Shown: positions 44,072-56,120 of the stretch, one piece after another
Layout of the letters: every line of letters begins with the position of its first letter
Numbering within the stretch: the first letter of the stretch is position 1
DNA from: Ustilaginoidea virens
Lineage: Eukaryota; Ascomycota; Sordariomycetes; Hypocreales; Clavicipitaceae
DNA: 64,000 nt
NCBI RefSeq assembly: GCF_000687475.1
Contig: NC_057318.1
Coordinates: 5,332,001 to 5,396,000, forward strand
Reading direction: 5' to 3'
Notes under the pieces: generated by a model
Databases searched by the model: none
Told to the model about the DNA's origin: nothing
The model's input: the letters and a program-made list of their open reading frames with translations, nothing else
Program-made: the position numbers and the translations under genes

Positions 44072-45650
44072 ATGGGCCTGCTTTCCCTTGCGTACAAGCG
44101 ACCCGACCATGTGCATCCGCAGGGCCTGCGGGCAAGCAGCGAGTCGCCTGACGATGCCAGCAGTCAAGGCACTCTCCAGCCCGGCCGCCGGGCCCAGCCC
44201 GCTGGCATCCCGGATTCCCTGGCGTTTGACAACATCATCAACGGGGATACCTGTCCAGTAGGCCGACCTCAAGACCCCTGCATCTACTACCGTACCCCTT
44301 GCCCGCGATGCTTGTCCAGGGTTGATGTTGATTTGACTGACTTGGGAGGTCCTTGTAGCCGATGACGGTTCACGACTTGATGGACTACTTGGTCCATGTT
44401 GAGCATTCAGCCGAAAACCTCCAGTTCCATCTTTGGCACAGAGACTATGTCGAGCGATTCGACCAGGCGCCCCGCGCCGACACCTGCCTGTCTCCAGAGT
44501 GGACCCAGGCAATGGAAGAGGAAGCCATGCTCAAACTTCGAAAGGAACAGGCCGAAAACAGGAGGCGCCCTCACCCGCCGTCAGCCCCCATGTTCAAAGG
44601 GACCATGTTTGAAAATTCGATGCCGGAGATGCCGGAGGTGCCGGAGCCTGCTTTCGACCCCTTCAGCACACCCCCTAGCTCTTGCGACGGCAAGAGTGAG
44701 AGCGGCTCCTTGTCCGTTTGGGGCGCCTCCCACTCCACGCTGTCGGACACTTCTTCCAAGTACAAGTCTCGCGCGGCGAACGCCTACCGGTCGGCCGGGG
44801 CAAGGGTGCCGTGTAAGTTGATATTTCGCTTCCCACGTAGGGTTGTCTTCCGTCTTTGCCCACCCACCCTCCCCCCCCCCCTTTCCGACCATGAACCGCA
44901 CGCTCACGCTGGGGTCCAGTCACTATCCAGCCGTTCCGAGACGAAATCAACCGCGTCATGGCCACGTTCATCGTGGACGGGGCTCCGCGCCAGCTCAACC
45001 TGAGCTCGTTGGAGCAAAAGGCGGCGGTCCAAGCTCTCTCCTACACGACCCATCCCAGCGCATTGCGCGGCCTCTGCAAGACCGTGGATCATGATCTGCG
45101 CCGTCAATCTCACCCCAACTTTGTGCGGTGGTCGATCCGCAACGGCAACCCGGCTCGTGTCTGGTTTGCCCGCGTCCTCGGAGCGTTCCTCGTTGTCGCC
45201 GGCTTCGCCATTGCCATTCTCACGACCCTCAGCAGGCTCGCCCGCAGCTACCGCGCCCTTGCTGCCGTTGCGTGGGTCCTGGGCGTCAGCACCTTTGTCG
45301 CTGGCTACAACGGCGTATGCGTCGTGCTGCATGGCAGGCACCGCCGCCACCTGAGGCCGTGGGAGATCTTTGGGCCAGCCGACGATGAGGAGGATCAGGA
45401 GGGTCGCGGGGAAAAGCGAAGCCTCGATTGCTTCGGCCTGGACAACGGCCACGAGGACAAGCCCTGGGTTGCCAAGTACGAGAGGCGGCACCTTGTGCGA
45501 AAAATCTTTGATCGCGAGGTGTGGATCCAGGAACCGGCCTTGAGACAGATCCAAGACACCATCTTTGTCCAGGCCATCCTGGCGTCTGTGGCCGTAGGCG
45601 GTGCTCTGACGGCGCTTTTCGTCGTCGTCCCGGGCGGCAACTTGTTCTGA
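44072..45650 (+). CDS. RGS-domain membrane protein
   Basis: Regulator of G-protein signalling domain joined to C-terminal membrane segments. Exons 44072-44257, 44359-44812 and 44920-45650 give 456 aa. The start MGLLSLAYKRPDHVHPQGLR leads to the RGS domain: TVHDLMDYLVHVEHSAENLQ with FHLWHRDYVERF, interrupted by a Pro/Ser-rich insert, then FRDEINRVMATFI and PSALRGLCKTVDHDL. Hydrophobic segments follow: VWFARVLGAFLVVAGFAIAI, ALAAVAWVLGVSTFVAGYN and a last one ending VAVGGALTALFVVV. The layout resembles Rax1/RgsB-type fungal proteins. It would speed GTP hydrolysis on a G-alpha subunit if the RGS fold is active. The exact subfamily is uncertain. Confidence 0.85.
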
Positions 45651-46547
45651 AGACGCGTGTTTGTGCGTTTGTGCGCGTGCATAGTGTCGGCGTCGGTTGC
45701 GCCCTTTCCATTTCGCCTCGTTTGATTCGCCTCGTTGAAACTAAATCAGTCGGAGCAGGAAGGGTAGGCTGGCAATGGCTTAGTAGACTCGAGTAGCTTT
45801 ATTAGTCTCTCGACTCTGATTGCTGTGGAATACTCGGTATGCTCTGTTTGCTCTCGCTTGTCCGTGCCCGATTGGCCTACCAAGTGATGCTGCAGTGCAG
45901 TCTCTCGGTGGAGGAGTCGGACCAAACTTGTACTCTGCATCATGCAAACAAGAACTGCATTCTGCATCTGCATCTGCAACGCCTACTGCACCAACGACAA
46001 CTTGCCGCTGCAACCAACTGTGAAAACAACGCATTTCAGATTACCCAAGCATGTTCCTCGGCAGGTTTTTTGCTTGCAAGTTGCGACGTCCCGCAAGCTT
46101 CCTCAGGTACCTCGGTACCTTCGGCAATGCTGTCAAACCTCGGTCGCGTCGTACCGGAGCAAAGCATCTGCCTTATCGATAAGCCCGGCATGGTCCTCCC
46201 CAAGATCCCCCACTTCCCCATCGTTTTTCTTTCGAGTGCCCCTCCCAACCTTGGTTATCAACGAATTTAATCAACGAATTTACGGAGGAGCACCCCTCTG
46301 CGGCTTTATCAGCATCTTGCCGGGTGCAGTTCCCGCAGCTCCCCAACCACCCTCGGGTCATGTCAACCGTGAGTATGACTATGGCGTGACTGTCTTTGCC
46401 TGCTTTCATCTCACTTTTGCGCGCCCACGCCCACGCCCACGCCCACGCCCACGCCCACGCCCGCGCCCTAGCTACCTCAGCTCCTGCAGCGCCGTCGTCT
46501 CCCCATTGTCTGCCGCGCCATTGAAGCAGCGATCTCGCCGCTTCGGT
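45651..46547. other. Spacer upstream of pantothenate kinase
   Basis: Holds AGGTACCT at 46105 and a CCCACG hexamer repeat at 46423-46466, about 80 bp before the start codon. No recognisable gene. Confidence 0.6.
46423..46466. repeat. 6-bp tandem repeat (CCCACG)n
   Basis: About seven copies in the likely promoter or leader of the pantothenate kinase gene. Confidence 0.85.
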
Positions 46548-48220
46548 ATGACGACGCCTGCCATGGACGCCCAGCAGTCGGCTGCTCTCGCCGACGCTGG
46601 TTCCGCTCGACACCTCGACGATGGGTCCAGGACCATGACCTCGACCGAGGAGATCAACAACACCATCACCAGACCAGGCAGCGTCAAGATCAATGTCAAG
46701 GGCGCATTCATCGTCGACCCCGATGCCTCCACGCCGGCAGTGGGAGCCGCTGGTCCTTCCCAAGTGAATGGTCGAGGGAGTCCCACGCACCACGAAACAA
46801 GTGACATTCGTCTGCCCAACCACACCGCCGTGGTCAGCCATATCGCCGTTGATGTGCGTACACATGCTCCTTTACTGCACGCTCTCAACCGGTGGGGGGG
46901 GGGGGGGGGGGGAAGGAGACAAAAAAGAGTAAAAGAAGGAGAAACAACATGAAGAGGAAGGGGAAGAAAAAAAAAAGAGACATCGTGACGTGCGCTGACG
47001 ACGAGTGAGGACATGTTTCTTTTTAGATTGGCGGATCACTCATCAAGTTGGTCTACTTCTCCCGCGAGGTGCATTCCACCGACCCCGGAGGCCGGCTGAA
47101 TTTCCAAATCTTCGAAACAGATCGCATCCATGACTGCGTCGAATTCATGAAACATCTTCGAGATGAGCAGCTGGCGCTCAATGGATCTCAGCCGGGTGAG
47201 CTGTGCGTCATGGCCACCGGCGGCGGCGCATACAAGTTTTACGACATGATTCGAGATGCGTTGGGCGTCGACGTCCTTAGAGAAGACGAGATGGAATGTC
47301 TCATTATCGGTGAGAGGCACACGGCCGCCTGCTGCTTGTCGGTGGAGGACTGACTATACGAGGGCTGACGCTTTTGCTCTCGCTCAGGCTTGGATTTCTT
47401 CATCAAAGAGATTCCTAGGGAGGTCTTTACCTACTCAGAGACCGATCCCATGCACTTTGTGAGCCCTAGAGAGACGATATATCCCTATCTGCTGGTCAAC
47501 ATTGGGTCTGGCGTCTCCATTCTCAAAGTCGACGGCCCCCGATCGTACCAGCGCGTCGGCGGCACGTCTCTGGGAGGAGGCACTCTATGGGGCCTGCTGT
47601 CACTCCTCACAAGCGCCAAGAGCTTTGACGACATGTTGGAGCAAGCTGGTCACGGAGACAACGCAAATGTCGACATGCTCGTCGGCGATATATACGGCAC
47701 GGATTACGGCAAGATTGGACTCAAAAGCACAACCATTGCCTCGTCGTTTGGGAAGGTGTTTCGCAAAAAGAATACGGCCGAAGCCGCCGCCGCCGCCGCT
47801 GCTGCTGCCGCCGATGCTGCCGAGTCGCCAGAGAATCCCTCTGCCGCGGGCACCGGCCCCCTGCAGCTGGGCTTCACGGAAGGCGACATATCGAGATCGC
47901 TGCTGTACGCAGTGTCCAACAACATAGGGCAAATTGCGTACTTGCAGTCGCAAATACACAACGTGTCCGACATTTACTTTGGCGGCTCCTTCATCCGCGG
48001 CCACAGACAAACAATGAACACGCTGAGCTACGGCTTGAAATTTTGGAGCAAAGGCGAGAAGCAGGCGTACTTTTTGCGGCACGAGGGCTACCTCGGAGCT
48101 GTTGGCGCATTCCTCAAGAGGCAGCCCAAGAACTGGGGCCGGCGAAACAGCCTGGAGGGCAGGGAGGACATCGCCGAGCTCAGGAAGAAGCCGAGGGCCA
48201 AGAAAACCACTGCCGCGTGA
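46548..48220 (+). CDS. CAB1: Pantothenate kinase (type II)
   Basis: First and rate-limiting enzyme of coenzyme A synthesis (pantothenate + ATP). Exons 46548-46853, 47027-47309 and 47388-48220 give 473 aa. A 100-aa disordered N-terminus precedes the ATP-binding start VDIGGSLIKLVYF. Then come MATGGGAYKF, LVNIGSGVSILKVDG and RVGGTSLGGGTLWGL (the second glycine-rich loop), and GGSFIRGH near the end. An Ala-rich stretch (EAAAAAAAAAAADAA) interrupts the core. Intron 1 carries a 19-nt G-run. The start could also be the in-frame ATG at 46563. The gene symbol follows yeast usage. Confidence 0.93.
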
Positions 48221-48667
48221 ACCTCGAGACCGGCTGGGCTCTGCGCTGCCACCGGCTGACCTCGGCAACGACGGTTTGCATCCGGCAGATCTCGACGGGA
48301 GCAAGGAAGGCGGTAGCAAGCTCTGGCTTGTGCATCCTGCGCCTATCCGTGCTGCACCCGGCCCAAGGGGTCTATCGTTTTTCCCAGCCCATTGTACATT
48401 AAACCTTTGGTAGAAGAAGAGTAGAACCATGGAATTCCTGCATATTGCGGATATCCACGTGTACTGCGGTTACGGAGGGCCTGTCGTTCTCCCGTCCCGT
48501 TTTACGTTCATTCAACCTCGGTAGAAGAAAAGAGTCTGGTCCATCCGCGCAATTCTTGGCTCCTTGAAGCTCGCCAGTCGCCCGCTCGACACCAGGTGCG
48601 TCGAGCTGCCCAACGACGACTTGACCACAGGCGCCAAGCAAAGCCACGGAGTTGGCAGGACTCCCCC

Positions 48668-48698
<31 letters not shown>

Positions 48699-49171
48699 TT
48701 TTTTTTCCCCGTGCAGGCGCGTGAGACTCGGCCGTCTGGCTATGCGGCGGCGCAGCAGACGTGCCGAGAGCGATGGACAACCTGTTGCTGCTGCTTGTAC
48801 AGGCCGACGCTGCAGACGCTGCAGACGCTGCAAGACACGACGTGGCGTTTTGTGTGTACCAACTTTTCATTTCTGTGCAAAAAAGGAGACGGGATTATGT
48901 GCATCTAGATACATTGTCGCGTACCCATGGAGCCCCCATGGAGCCCCCATGGAGCCTCGGCCCTGTGATCGAGGCAAGTCTTCCCGGGGTATGAGATTTG
49001 CGCAATTGTACAGTCAACGGCAGCTTGAGGTTTCGAAAACGCAAGCACCCAGGGCCCCGCATCATCTTGTTTTGTCCAGCGGGCATGACAGAGCCACGAA
49101 GTCGCATCGCATCGCATCGCATCGCATCGCTTCGTCTCGTCTCGTCGCGCCCCGCCCCGCCTCGCCTCGCC
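48221..49171. other. Convergent spacer between pantothenate kinase and AIM11
   Basis: Contains a T-rich tract (48667-48707), CTGCAGACG repeats (48808-48830), a GGAGCCCCCAT triplication (48928-48954) and a GCATC/GTCTC pentamer repeat (49103-49145). No recognisable gene. Confidence 0.6.
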
Positions 49172-49663
49172 TCACTCCGGACCCGTCCCTGTGGCGACCT
49201 CCCCCCCCAGGTCCTTGGGCCTCTGCATGCCCATCTTGTCCAGCAGCGAGCCCATCATGCCCTCCAGCTCCCTCTCATCCTGCGGCGAGAAGCGGCCCGG
49301 GCGCCGCAGCGCCGCGCGCGTCCTGTCCCGCAGCTCCCCCACGCTGCACAGATCAAACGCCCACGCCAGGCCGCCGGTCAGCAGGACGCCGAAGCTGGCG
49401 ACGTTGAGGGTAGCCAGGCCGAGCGCCTGCACGGCCAGGAGCGAGCGCTCGGCCCCGTCCATCCGCGCGGCGGCCCTGTTGGAGGAGTAGAAGCGGGGGA
49501 AGCCCTCGCGCTGGCGGCGCAGGACGGAGCGGCGGGCCACGGCGACGGAGAGGGCGAGGAAGCCGGCGCCGGCGAAGAGGAGGCCCAGCTGCTTGGCTTG
49601 GCGCTGGGGCGGCGTCAAGGGCGGGCCGAGGATGCGCGCGCGCGGGGGCGAGGCGCATGCCAT
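49172..49663 (-). CDS. AIM11: Aim11-like mitochondrial membrane protein
   Basis: Intronless, 163 aa on the minus strand. Two hydrophobic segments are clear: LGLLFAGAGFLALSVAVARR and VQALGLATLNVASFGVLLTG (continuing GLAWAFD). Between them lies FPRFYSSN, which matches the FPxFY of fungal Aim11 (altered inheritance of mitochondria 11). The C-terminal Arg-rich and Asp/Glu-rich helix also fits. Its molecular role is unknown in the family. The ATG at 49663 was chosen because the conserved part begins just after it; the frame is open further upstream. It is divergent from the 2OG oxygenase gene. Confidence 0.8.
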   Translation of the reverse strand: MACASPPRARILGPPLTPPQRQAKQLGLLFAGAGFLALSVAVARRSVLRRQREGFPRFYSSNRAAARMDGAERSLLAVQALGLATLNVASFGVLLTGGLAWAFDLCSVGELRDRTRAALRRPGRFSPQDERELEGMMGSLLDKMGMQRPKDLGGEVATGTGPE

Positions 49664-50466
49664 TGGGGTGGGGGGGGGGGGATTGTGCGGGCAAGCGCGG
49701 GCGGTAGAGAGTCCAGGTCTGCGGGTGCTTTTGCGCGGTTCTGGGTCTCGGGGGTCTGATGGCGAGTTGTGGGCGAGTTGTTGGCGATGGGGAGTTTGGG
49801 GTGGTTGGGTGAGGTGAGGCAAACCTTTGCCGTGGCTGTTGCCTGCACGAGGGGTCACGGTGGTGTTGATCGCCGGCCCAGAGGTGGTGGAGCTCCAACT
49901 GCGAGGCACCAATATTTGGTGACTGTTGCAAAGCCAGGGAAAAAAGGGACAAAGGCAAAGATGACAGACACCGCGAAAGAGAGAGACTGGATCTTTGGGT
50001 GCTCCTTTTCGTTGGGATAGCCAGGGTACTCGGCACAATGTAGGCATTTCGCCAAGGCATGTCTCTGCCCCCCACGCCACGTGCACAGCACAGTGCGGAT
50101 TGCCCAATACTCACGACTACCTACATACTTTACCGCGACGGTCCGAGGCCACGAACAACCCCGCTGAAAAGATCCATGTTCGACGCTCCCAGAGAAGCCA
50201 GGCTGCACCGCTAGCCAGCCACTCCATCTCATCTCATCACAGCATTGACGTAACAGCAACAAACGAAGCGCCGCGCAGCAATTGACGTGTGCCACTTGAT
50301 TGTACCGCCGAGTCTAGCCGTCATGGCAGTTGCCTGAGCGTGGGCCCCTCCCCCTCTGGCTTTGTTCACCAGACCGTTTCGTTTCGTTTCGTTTCGTTCG
50401 TTCACCTCCGTCGCCGCGCTCGAGTCGCCAGCATTCGCACAGAAAACACGGACAGCTCGGTACGAG
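49664..50466. promoter_or_regulatory. 803-bp divergent promoter region, AIM11 and 2OG oxygenase
   Basis: Both flanking genes start here and point away from each other. Contains a GTTTC pentamer repeat at 50378-50399, about 70 bp before the oxygenase start, and a short G-run at 49671-49681. Confidence 0.5.
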
Positions 50467-51459
50467 ATGCCCAGGAGCAAAGTTCCCAAGCACGCCAGGC
50501 CAACGGCACCGGCCGCGCTGCCCAACTGGCCGCAGTTCCGACCTCCGCTGCCAGTGGCTGAACTGGCGCCCCAGCTGCATCCAGCAACGCCCAAGATCGC
50601 GTCGATCCCGTCCTTCTTCCCAAAGTCGCTGTGCAGGGACTACGTGGCCTTCCTGAAGACGCTGCCCTTGCAGACCACCCCGGGGAAACCCAAGCGCGGC
50701 GAGGCGGTTCGAGTCAACGACCGTTTCCAGGTTGACGACCCGGGCTTCGCCCTCCGTCTCTGGGAGACGACGGGGTTGAAGGAGGCGTTGCTGGGCAATC
50801 ACCGTCTCAAGAATCTGTGGTAGGGGTCATGCCCGCGCCCGACAAGGGGGGAAGGCGTGTGCCGAAAACTCTCTTGTTGCCGATGGGCTGGGCTGATTCA
50901 TGCCGAGCAGGGAGGGCGAGCCTGTCGGGCTGAATCCCAATATTCGAATCTACCGATACTCAAAGGGCCAGTACTTTGACTGTCACTGTGCGCACCGACC
51001 TTGCTTTCGTCTTGTTTTGAGCCCCGGCCCCGGCCCCGACCCCGGCCCTCGCGTCATTGCCGCTTACCAAGAGAATCTGCAGATGATGAATCCAACAACC
51101 TGACCCTCCACCACCACGGGGCTGCCATCCCGGCACCGGCACGCACAACGTGGACGCTGCTTCTGTATCTCACCTCGTCGTCTGAAGGATGCGTTGGCGG
51201 CGAAACGGTCTTCTACCCCCGCGACCGCCAAATCGATGCCGAGGCGATTGCAGTATCGTTGGAGACAGGCACCCTTTTGCTGCATAAGCACGGCGATGAC
51301 TGTTTGCTGGTATGTCGACGTCGGCGTGTTCGTCCTCTCGCCCACCGGTTTTCCCCGGGGGGAAAGCTAAGCTAATGGTCCCCGCAACAGCACGAGGGAC
51401 GAGAGGTCAAGGCTGGCGAGAAGTGGGTGTTGCGAACGGACCTGTGCGTCAAGAGATAG
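50467..51459 (+). CDS. 2-oxoglutarate/Fe(II) oxygenase (prolyl 4-hydroxylase-like)
   Basis: Non-heme iron dioxygenase of the P4H-alpha type; substrate unknown. Four exons, 50467-50819, 50911-50987, 51083-51309 and 51391-51459, give 241 aa with all phases kept. The iron ligands are H143 and D145 in CHYDES, and H220 in HEGREV. R234 in VLRTDL is the likely 2-oxoglutarate anchor. The fold strands IRIYRYSKGQYFDCH, WTLLLYLTS and GGETVFYPRD are typical. The metal-binding HxD spans an exon junction (50987/51083), so it is easily missed. No signal peptide is visible, pointing to cytosol or nucleus. Confidence 0.9.
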
Positions 51460-53029
51460 GGGAAGCGGCGCGGCTTGCAAGCGGCGAGGAGACGCAGCCA
51501 CTACTTGCACGGAGTACTGGCGCGGATACGTCGGTGCAGATGCGTCGGCGCAGATGTGTCGGTACGGAGAGTTGTACGGCGATTCCATATGCTGCGGCTC
51601 AGCAAAAGTCACCTGGGCGTCATGGGGTTCAGTCATGATGGGCTTGCGCAGACGAATCTCGGGCCACATGATGATGCAAATGCACGCTGGCAAGCGGTCA
51701 GGACCGGCGGGCAGGCCATCGGTGCCTGACAGGTTGTGCTGCAGGTACGCCAAGCCACCGTGGCAAGAGTCTCGGCCTAGGCGCTTCGCGCGGAAGGCAG
51801 ATTGATTCATGTTGCCAGCGCCCAGCAAGAAGCCGCCGTCAGCCCCCCCCCCCCCCCCCCCCCCGTCCAAATTGGTCTCCAGATCGGATCGCAAGAGCAA
51901 ACGCACGTGCGTTAGTAGTTGCGCTGGTTTCATCTCGACCGCGTGCGTGCTCGGCGAGAATAATCCAGGCTGGGACCGGCCAGGCTCTAATATTGTTCCA
52001 CCGCGGACTGTGCCCATGTTTGTTATGTACATACCAACTTTCTTGGCTCTGTCGGGGAAGGAACCAAGGAGATCCGAGCCGAGCCCACAGGCAGTGACCG
52101 CTGCAGCTGGCGCCCCGGGCGGCCGTTGAAACCCCACCCGCACGGCTGCAACGCAACGCCAGCGCGCCACACAACGCACGCCAACCTGAGTCCACACGCA
52201 GCGCAGCGTCCGCGAACCCGCCACAGTCGGAGCGGCCCCTTGCAATTGGTATTGGCTGAACCTGGCGCTTGGGGCTTTGGGGGGGGGATCCTGCGTCCCC
52301 TCGCGAGTCACGCGTGGTTTAGCGCCCTCGTGTTTGCCTGGCTGTCTCAAGCTCCCACCAGACCAGACCCGTCCAGCCGTCCAGTCCAGCCGTCCAGTCC
52401 AGCCGTCCAGTCCAGCCGTCCAGTCCAGTGCGCCAGTGTCAACCGCTCCGTCCCACCTGGGTTGCAGCAGTAGCGCCAATCTTGTTGGTCGTGCCTGGCT
52501 GCTTCCACTACAACGGCTACGGCTCTGGCTGGGCTCTCTCGTCAGTTTCAACTTTCGTGCCTGCTGATTCCAAGTCTCCTCCCGCATCTTTCGTGTCGCG
52601 TGCCCCGAGGCATCTGCGTCTGCCTCTGCGTCTGCCTCGTTCCTTCAGCGCGGCACCGCGAAACCGCTCTGCTTGGCGGCCGCTACCGCATCCGTCCCCC
52701 GTCGAATCCGAATCCATCAATCACCTTGCGTCGCTGCGAGCCACTACACCTCCCCCTCTCTCGCCTTGGTTGGCCAGCCGTTGGGAACCGGCCGACGATC
52801 CTCGACACTGAGCATCACCACACCAGCAGTCTTTTTCTACTTCTTCTTCTTCTTCTTCTGCCCCTTCTTTTCTGTATCCTTTTCCTCTTTAACCATAGCT
52901 TGGCATTCGGCTCAGCCTGCATTTGTTATTTTGGACCCGCACCTGCCGAATCGTGCCGTTTGTCCCGGACTTGCGGATACATCATCATCCTCATCATCAT
53001 CCCCCCTTCTCCCCAGAGTCGAGCTTGAG
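51460..53029. other. 1.6-kb spacer upstream of SKT5
   Basis: Contains a 22-nt C-run (51843-51864), CACGGAGTAC near 51509, a 15-bp GTCCAGCC-type tandem repeat (52370-52428) and C/T-rich leader sequence with CTTCTT repeats (52830-52870) before the SKT5 start. No recognisable gene. Confidence 0.6.
52370..52428. repeat. 15-bp tandem repeat (GTCCAGTCCAGCC-like)
   Basis: Four copies of a unit made of GTCCA blocks, intergenic. Confidence 0.85.
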
Positions 53030-54785
53030 ATGGCCTACCAAGGGGGATACAGTGCGGGACAAGGCTCGCAGCGTCCGTATGCGAGTCAGGCAGCGCAAAG
53101 ACCTGGCGCTCGAGGAGGCTACGGAGAAGCTCCCCAGCAACAGCAACAATACCGGCTTCCAAAACATCCCGATACCTACGGCGAGCGGTTCGAGCCCGAG
53201 GGCCAAGCAGGACCCTACTGGAACCAACAGCAATACCAGAATCAAGGCCCGGGCCCGGGCCCCGGCCCGGGCCCCGGCCCCGCGCGAGGAGCCAACCCTA
53301 CGCATTCGTACGCCCAAGGCGGTGGCCCTATAGTCCGTCCTGGAACAGCTGATGGCAGCCGAGGAGGTCAATATCCTCCACCTGGCAGAGGAGCTGGCCC
53401 AGGTCCCGCTGGACACGGAATGCCACCTAGAGGAGCTGGCCTAAGAGGACGCGGCGGCGCCCGGCCCGAACAATATCCTGCGGGAGAGTATGGTGGTGAG
53501 ACTCGTCGTCTTTTCTTCTCTTCTTTTTCTTCTTGGCAACTGCTTAGCGAAGCACATCTCTCCAGAATTCTCTGCTGACCCCTGACCCCCAAACGTCGAT
53601 TGTTCTAGGCCGTCGTCCCTCGCGGAATCATTCTTACGCGTCTTATGGCGCCTACGACCAAGACCAACAATTAGCCGGGCAGATGTCAGGGATGGGTTTG
53701 AATGCTCAGCGATCGAGGACGTTTACCGACGGCAGTTCAAGTTATGAAACATCCCGGAGTCAAGAGGAGTACGGTCGACCTGCAAAGGGAGGGAACAGAG
53801 GACGTCACGGGTATGGAGATGCTCGGCCTGATCTGCCTGCCGGGCAGGCTGGTGATGGGCATTACCCGCGTCACGATGACCGGTACGGTGCAGCGCCTCA
53901 AATCCGCGCCCAGAATCACCCCGGCCCTCCGAGCAGGAGCGCCACAATGCAGTTCAATGACCCTGCTGGTCCCGGTGCTTTGCCACCGAGACCGTCCACC
54001 GCAGGTCCGCATCATCGTTCTCCGCCGCAAAGGTTTTATCCAGCAGCTCCTTCAGCGCAGCCGCAGGGACCACACCAAGGTGATTATGACTACCGAGGAT
54101 ATGGGCAGACGCCAGGGCAGACGCCGCTTGGTCAAGGTCCTGCCCCCCCAGATGTAGACGACTTCTTTGATTCGCGCTGGGAACATGACCCAATGGGTCC
54201 TAGTCAGAAACTACACGCATATGGGGCCGAGCCGGGAAGTTCTGGCCTCCCGGATGTCGCTTATTCCCGGACGGCCAGTGGCAGGCAATCCTTTGATCGA
54301 GCGATTCGTCCAGCAATGGAGCAGCCGCAGTCTGGCGCTCACGGCACACCAAGACTGCATCATGCAAAGTCCGAGGCCACCTTTCACGAACCGCAAGCCG
54401 CCGTCTTTGAGATGGCGGGAGACATTCCATCGATGCCTCCGGTGCCACAAGGGCAGCCTTTCCAGCCAGAGTACAACCAGGCGCACGCGAGCACATCGCC
54501 CGCTGCCGGCTACGACCAGTTGCCTCCTCGGGGCCCAAGTGCACCGCCTGGCTCGATTCACAGCAGCAGAAGACCCGGCGGAACTGACGGGTATAACTCT
54601 GCATCCTCTGTGGCCTCCAACGCCGACTCCCTCCCGGCCCACCCCACGCCTGTCCGTCCAGGATTGATGCCCAACTCGGTGGTCAATCTGAAAGACAGGC
54701 CTCCACCTGTGCGAAATTACGGAGGGACGGTGCAGCAACAACCGCCGCCATCTTCGTCATCGCAACAATACGAACAGTACATGCC

Positions 54786-54824
<39 letters not shown>

Positions 54825-56120
54825 ACAGCAGCAACAGCACATGCCTGTACATCGGGTTGGGCACCAAGCTCCAGAAATGTCGAAAAATCAGGAACCAGTC
54901 ACCGCGCAACAACTGGAGCGTTTGCGAATGGCGATCAAGATCAACTCAAACGATCAGGAGTCGGCTTTGCGGCTGGCAAAAGGGCTCATTGAAGCGGCTG
55001 ATGTTCTGGCGTCAAAGCTGCCAGACGCTAAACAGCGAACGAAGGGGCGCGAACGCTACCTCTTGGATGCACAAAAGGTCCTCAAGAAGCTCTCCAGTGC
55101 CCAGAATCAAGAGGCCATGTTTCTGCTGGCGGACAGCCTCGGCAAGGGCCTCTTTGGAAACGAGCCGGATAACAAAGAGGCATTCACTCTATACCAGTCT
55201 GCGGCCAAGCTGGGACACGCTGCTGCAGCGTATCGGACGGCAGTTTGCTGCGAGATTGGGCATGAGGACGGCGGAGGCACTCGCAAGGACCCCATCAAGG
55301 CGATGCAGTGGTACAAGCGCGCGGCCACACTTGGAGATCCTCCGGCAATGTACAAGGTGGGTATGATCCTCCTGAAGGGATTGCTAGGTCAACAAAGAAA
55401 CCCGCGCGAGGCCGTGGGGTGGCTCAAGCGCGCAGCCGAGAGAGCGGATGCGGAAAACCCGCACGCGCTGCATGAACTTGGATTGCTGTACGAGTCGGCG
55501 CAGCCCAACGATACCATCATCCGCGACGAGCGGTATGCCTTGAGTCTGTACCAGCAAGCTGCGGAGCTGGGTTACAAGTTCTCGCAATTTCGGCTCGGCC
55601 TAGCGTTTGAGCATGGACAGCTAGGCGTCGAAAGAGATCATAGACAGTCAATCTACTGGTATTCGCAAGCGGCCCAGCAGGAAGAACACCAATCAGAGCT
55701 GGCACTGAGCGGCTGGTACCTTACCGGGAGCCCAGGCGTCTTGAACCAGAGTGATACGGAAGCTTACCTCTGGGCCAGAAAAGCAGCCGTGTCGGGACTG
55801 GCAAAGGCGGAGTACGCCATGGGATACTTTACCGAGGTGGGCATCGGCGTAGCTGCCAACATGGAGGATGCAAAGAGGTGGTATTGGAGAGCTGCAGGTG
55901 GGTTAACCCCGTTGGAACATTGCAAACGGTTTTTGACACGGAAACGTTTTTTTTTACTGACTCGGAGGGGAAAATCGCAGCCCAGGATTATCCCAAGGCA
56001 AGAGATCGCCTCGAAGATCTCAAACGCGTAGGCAAGAACGGGCCGGCCAGACCACGCGAGCGCATCTCACGGAGTCGAATGGAGCGGCAGCAGCAAGATG
56101 GCGATTGTACCATAATGTGA
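53030..56120 (+). CDS. SKT5: Chitin synthase activator with Sel1 repeats (Skt5/Chs4)
   Basis: Activates and localises chitin synthase III at sites of polar growth and septation. Exons 53030-53495, 53609-55897 and 55981-56120 give 964 aa. The first ~590 residues are disordered: a Gln stretch, a Gly-Pro run (coded near 53250-53280), many Pro/Ser, and a long Gln run near residues 548-565. The Sel1-like repeats follow (about 600-920), e.g. AAKLGHAAAAYRTAVCCEIG, AMQWYKRAATLGDPPAMYKV and QAAELGYKFSQFRLGLAFEH. The protein ends CTIM (961-964), a CAAX box for farnesylation as in yeast Skt5. The CAAX exists only if the last intron (55898-55980) is removed. Confidence 0.93.
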
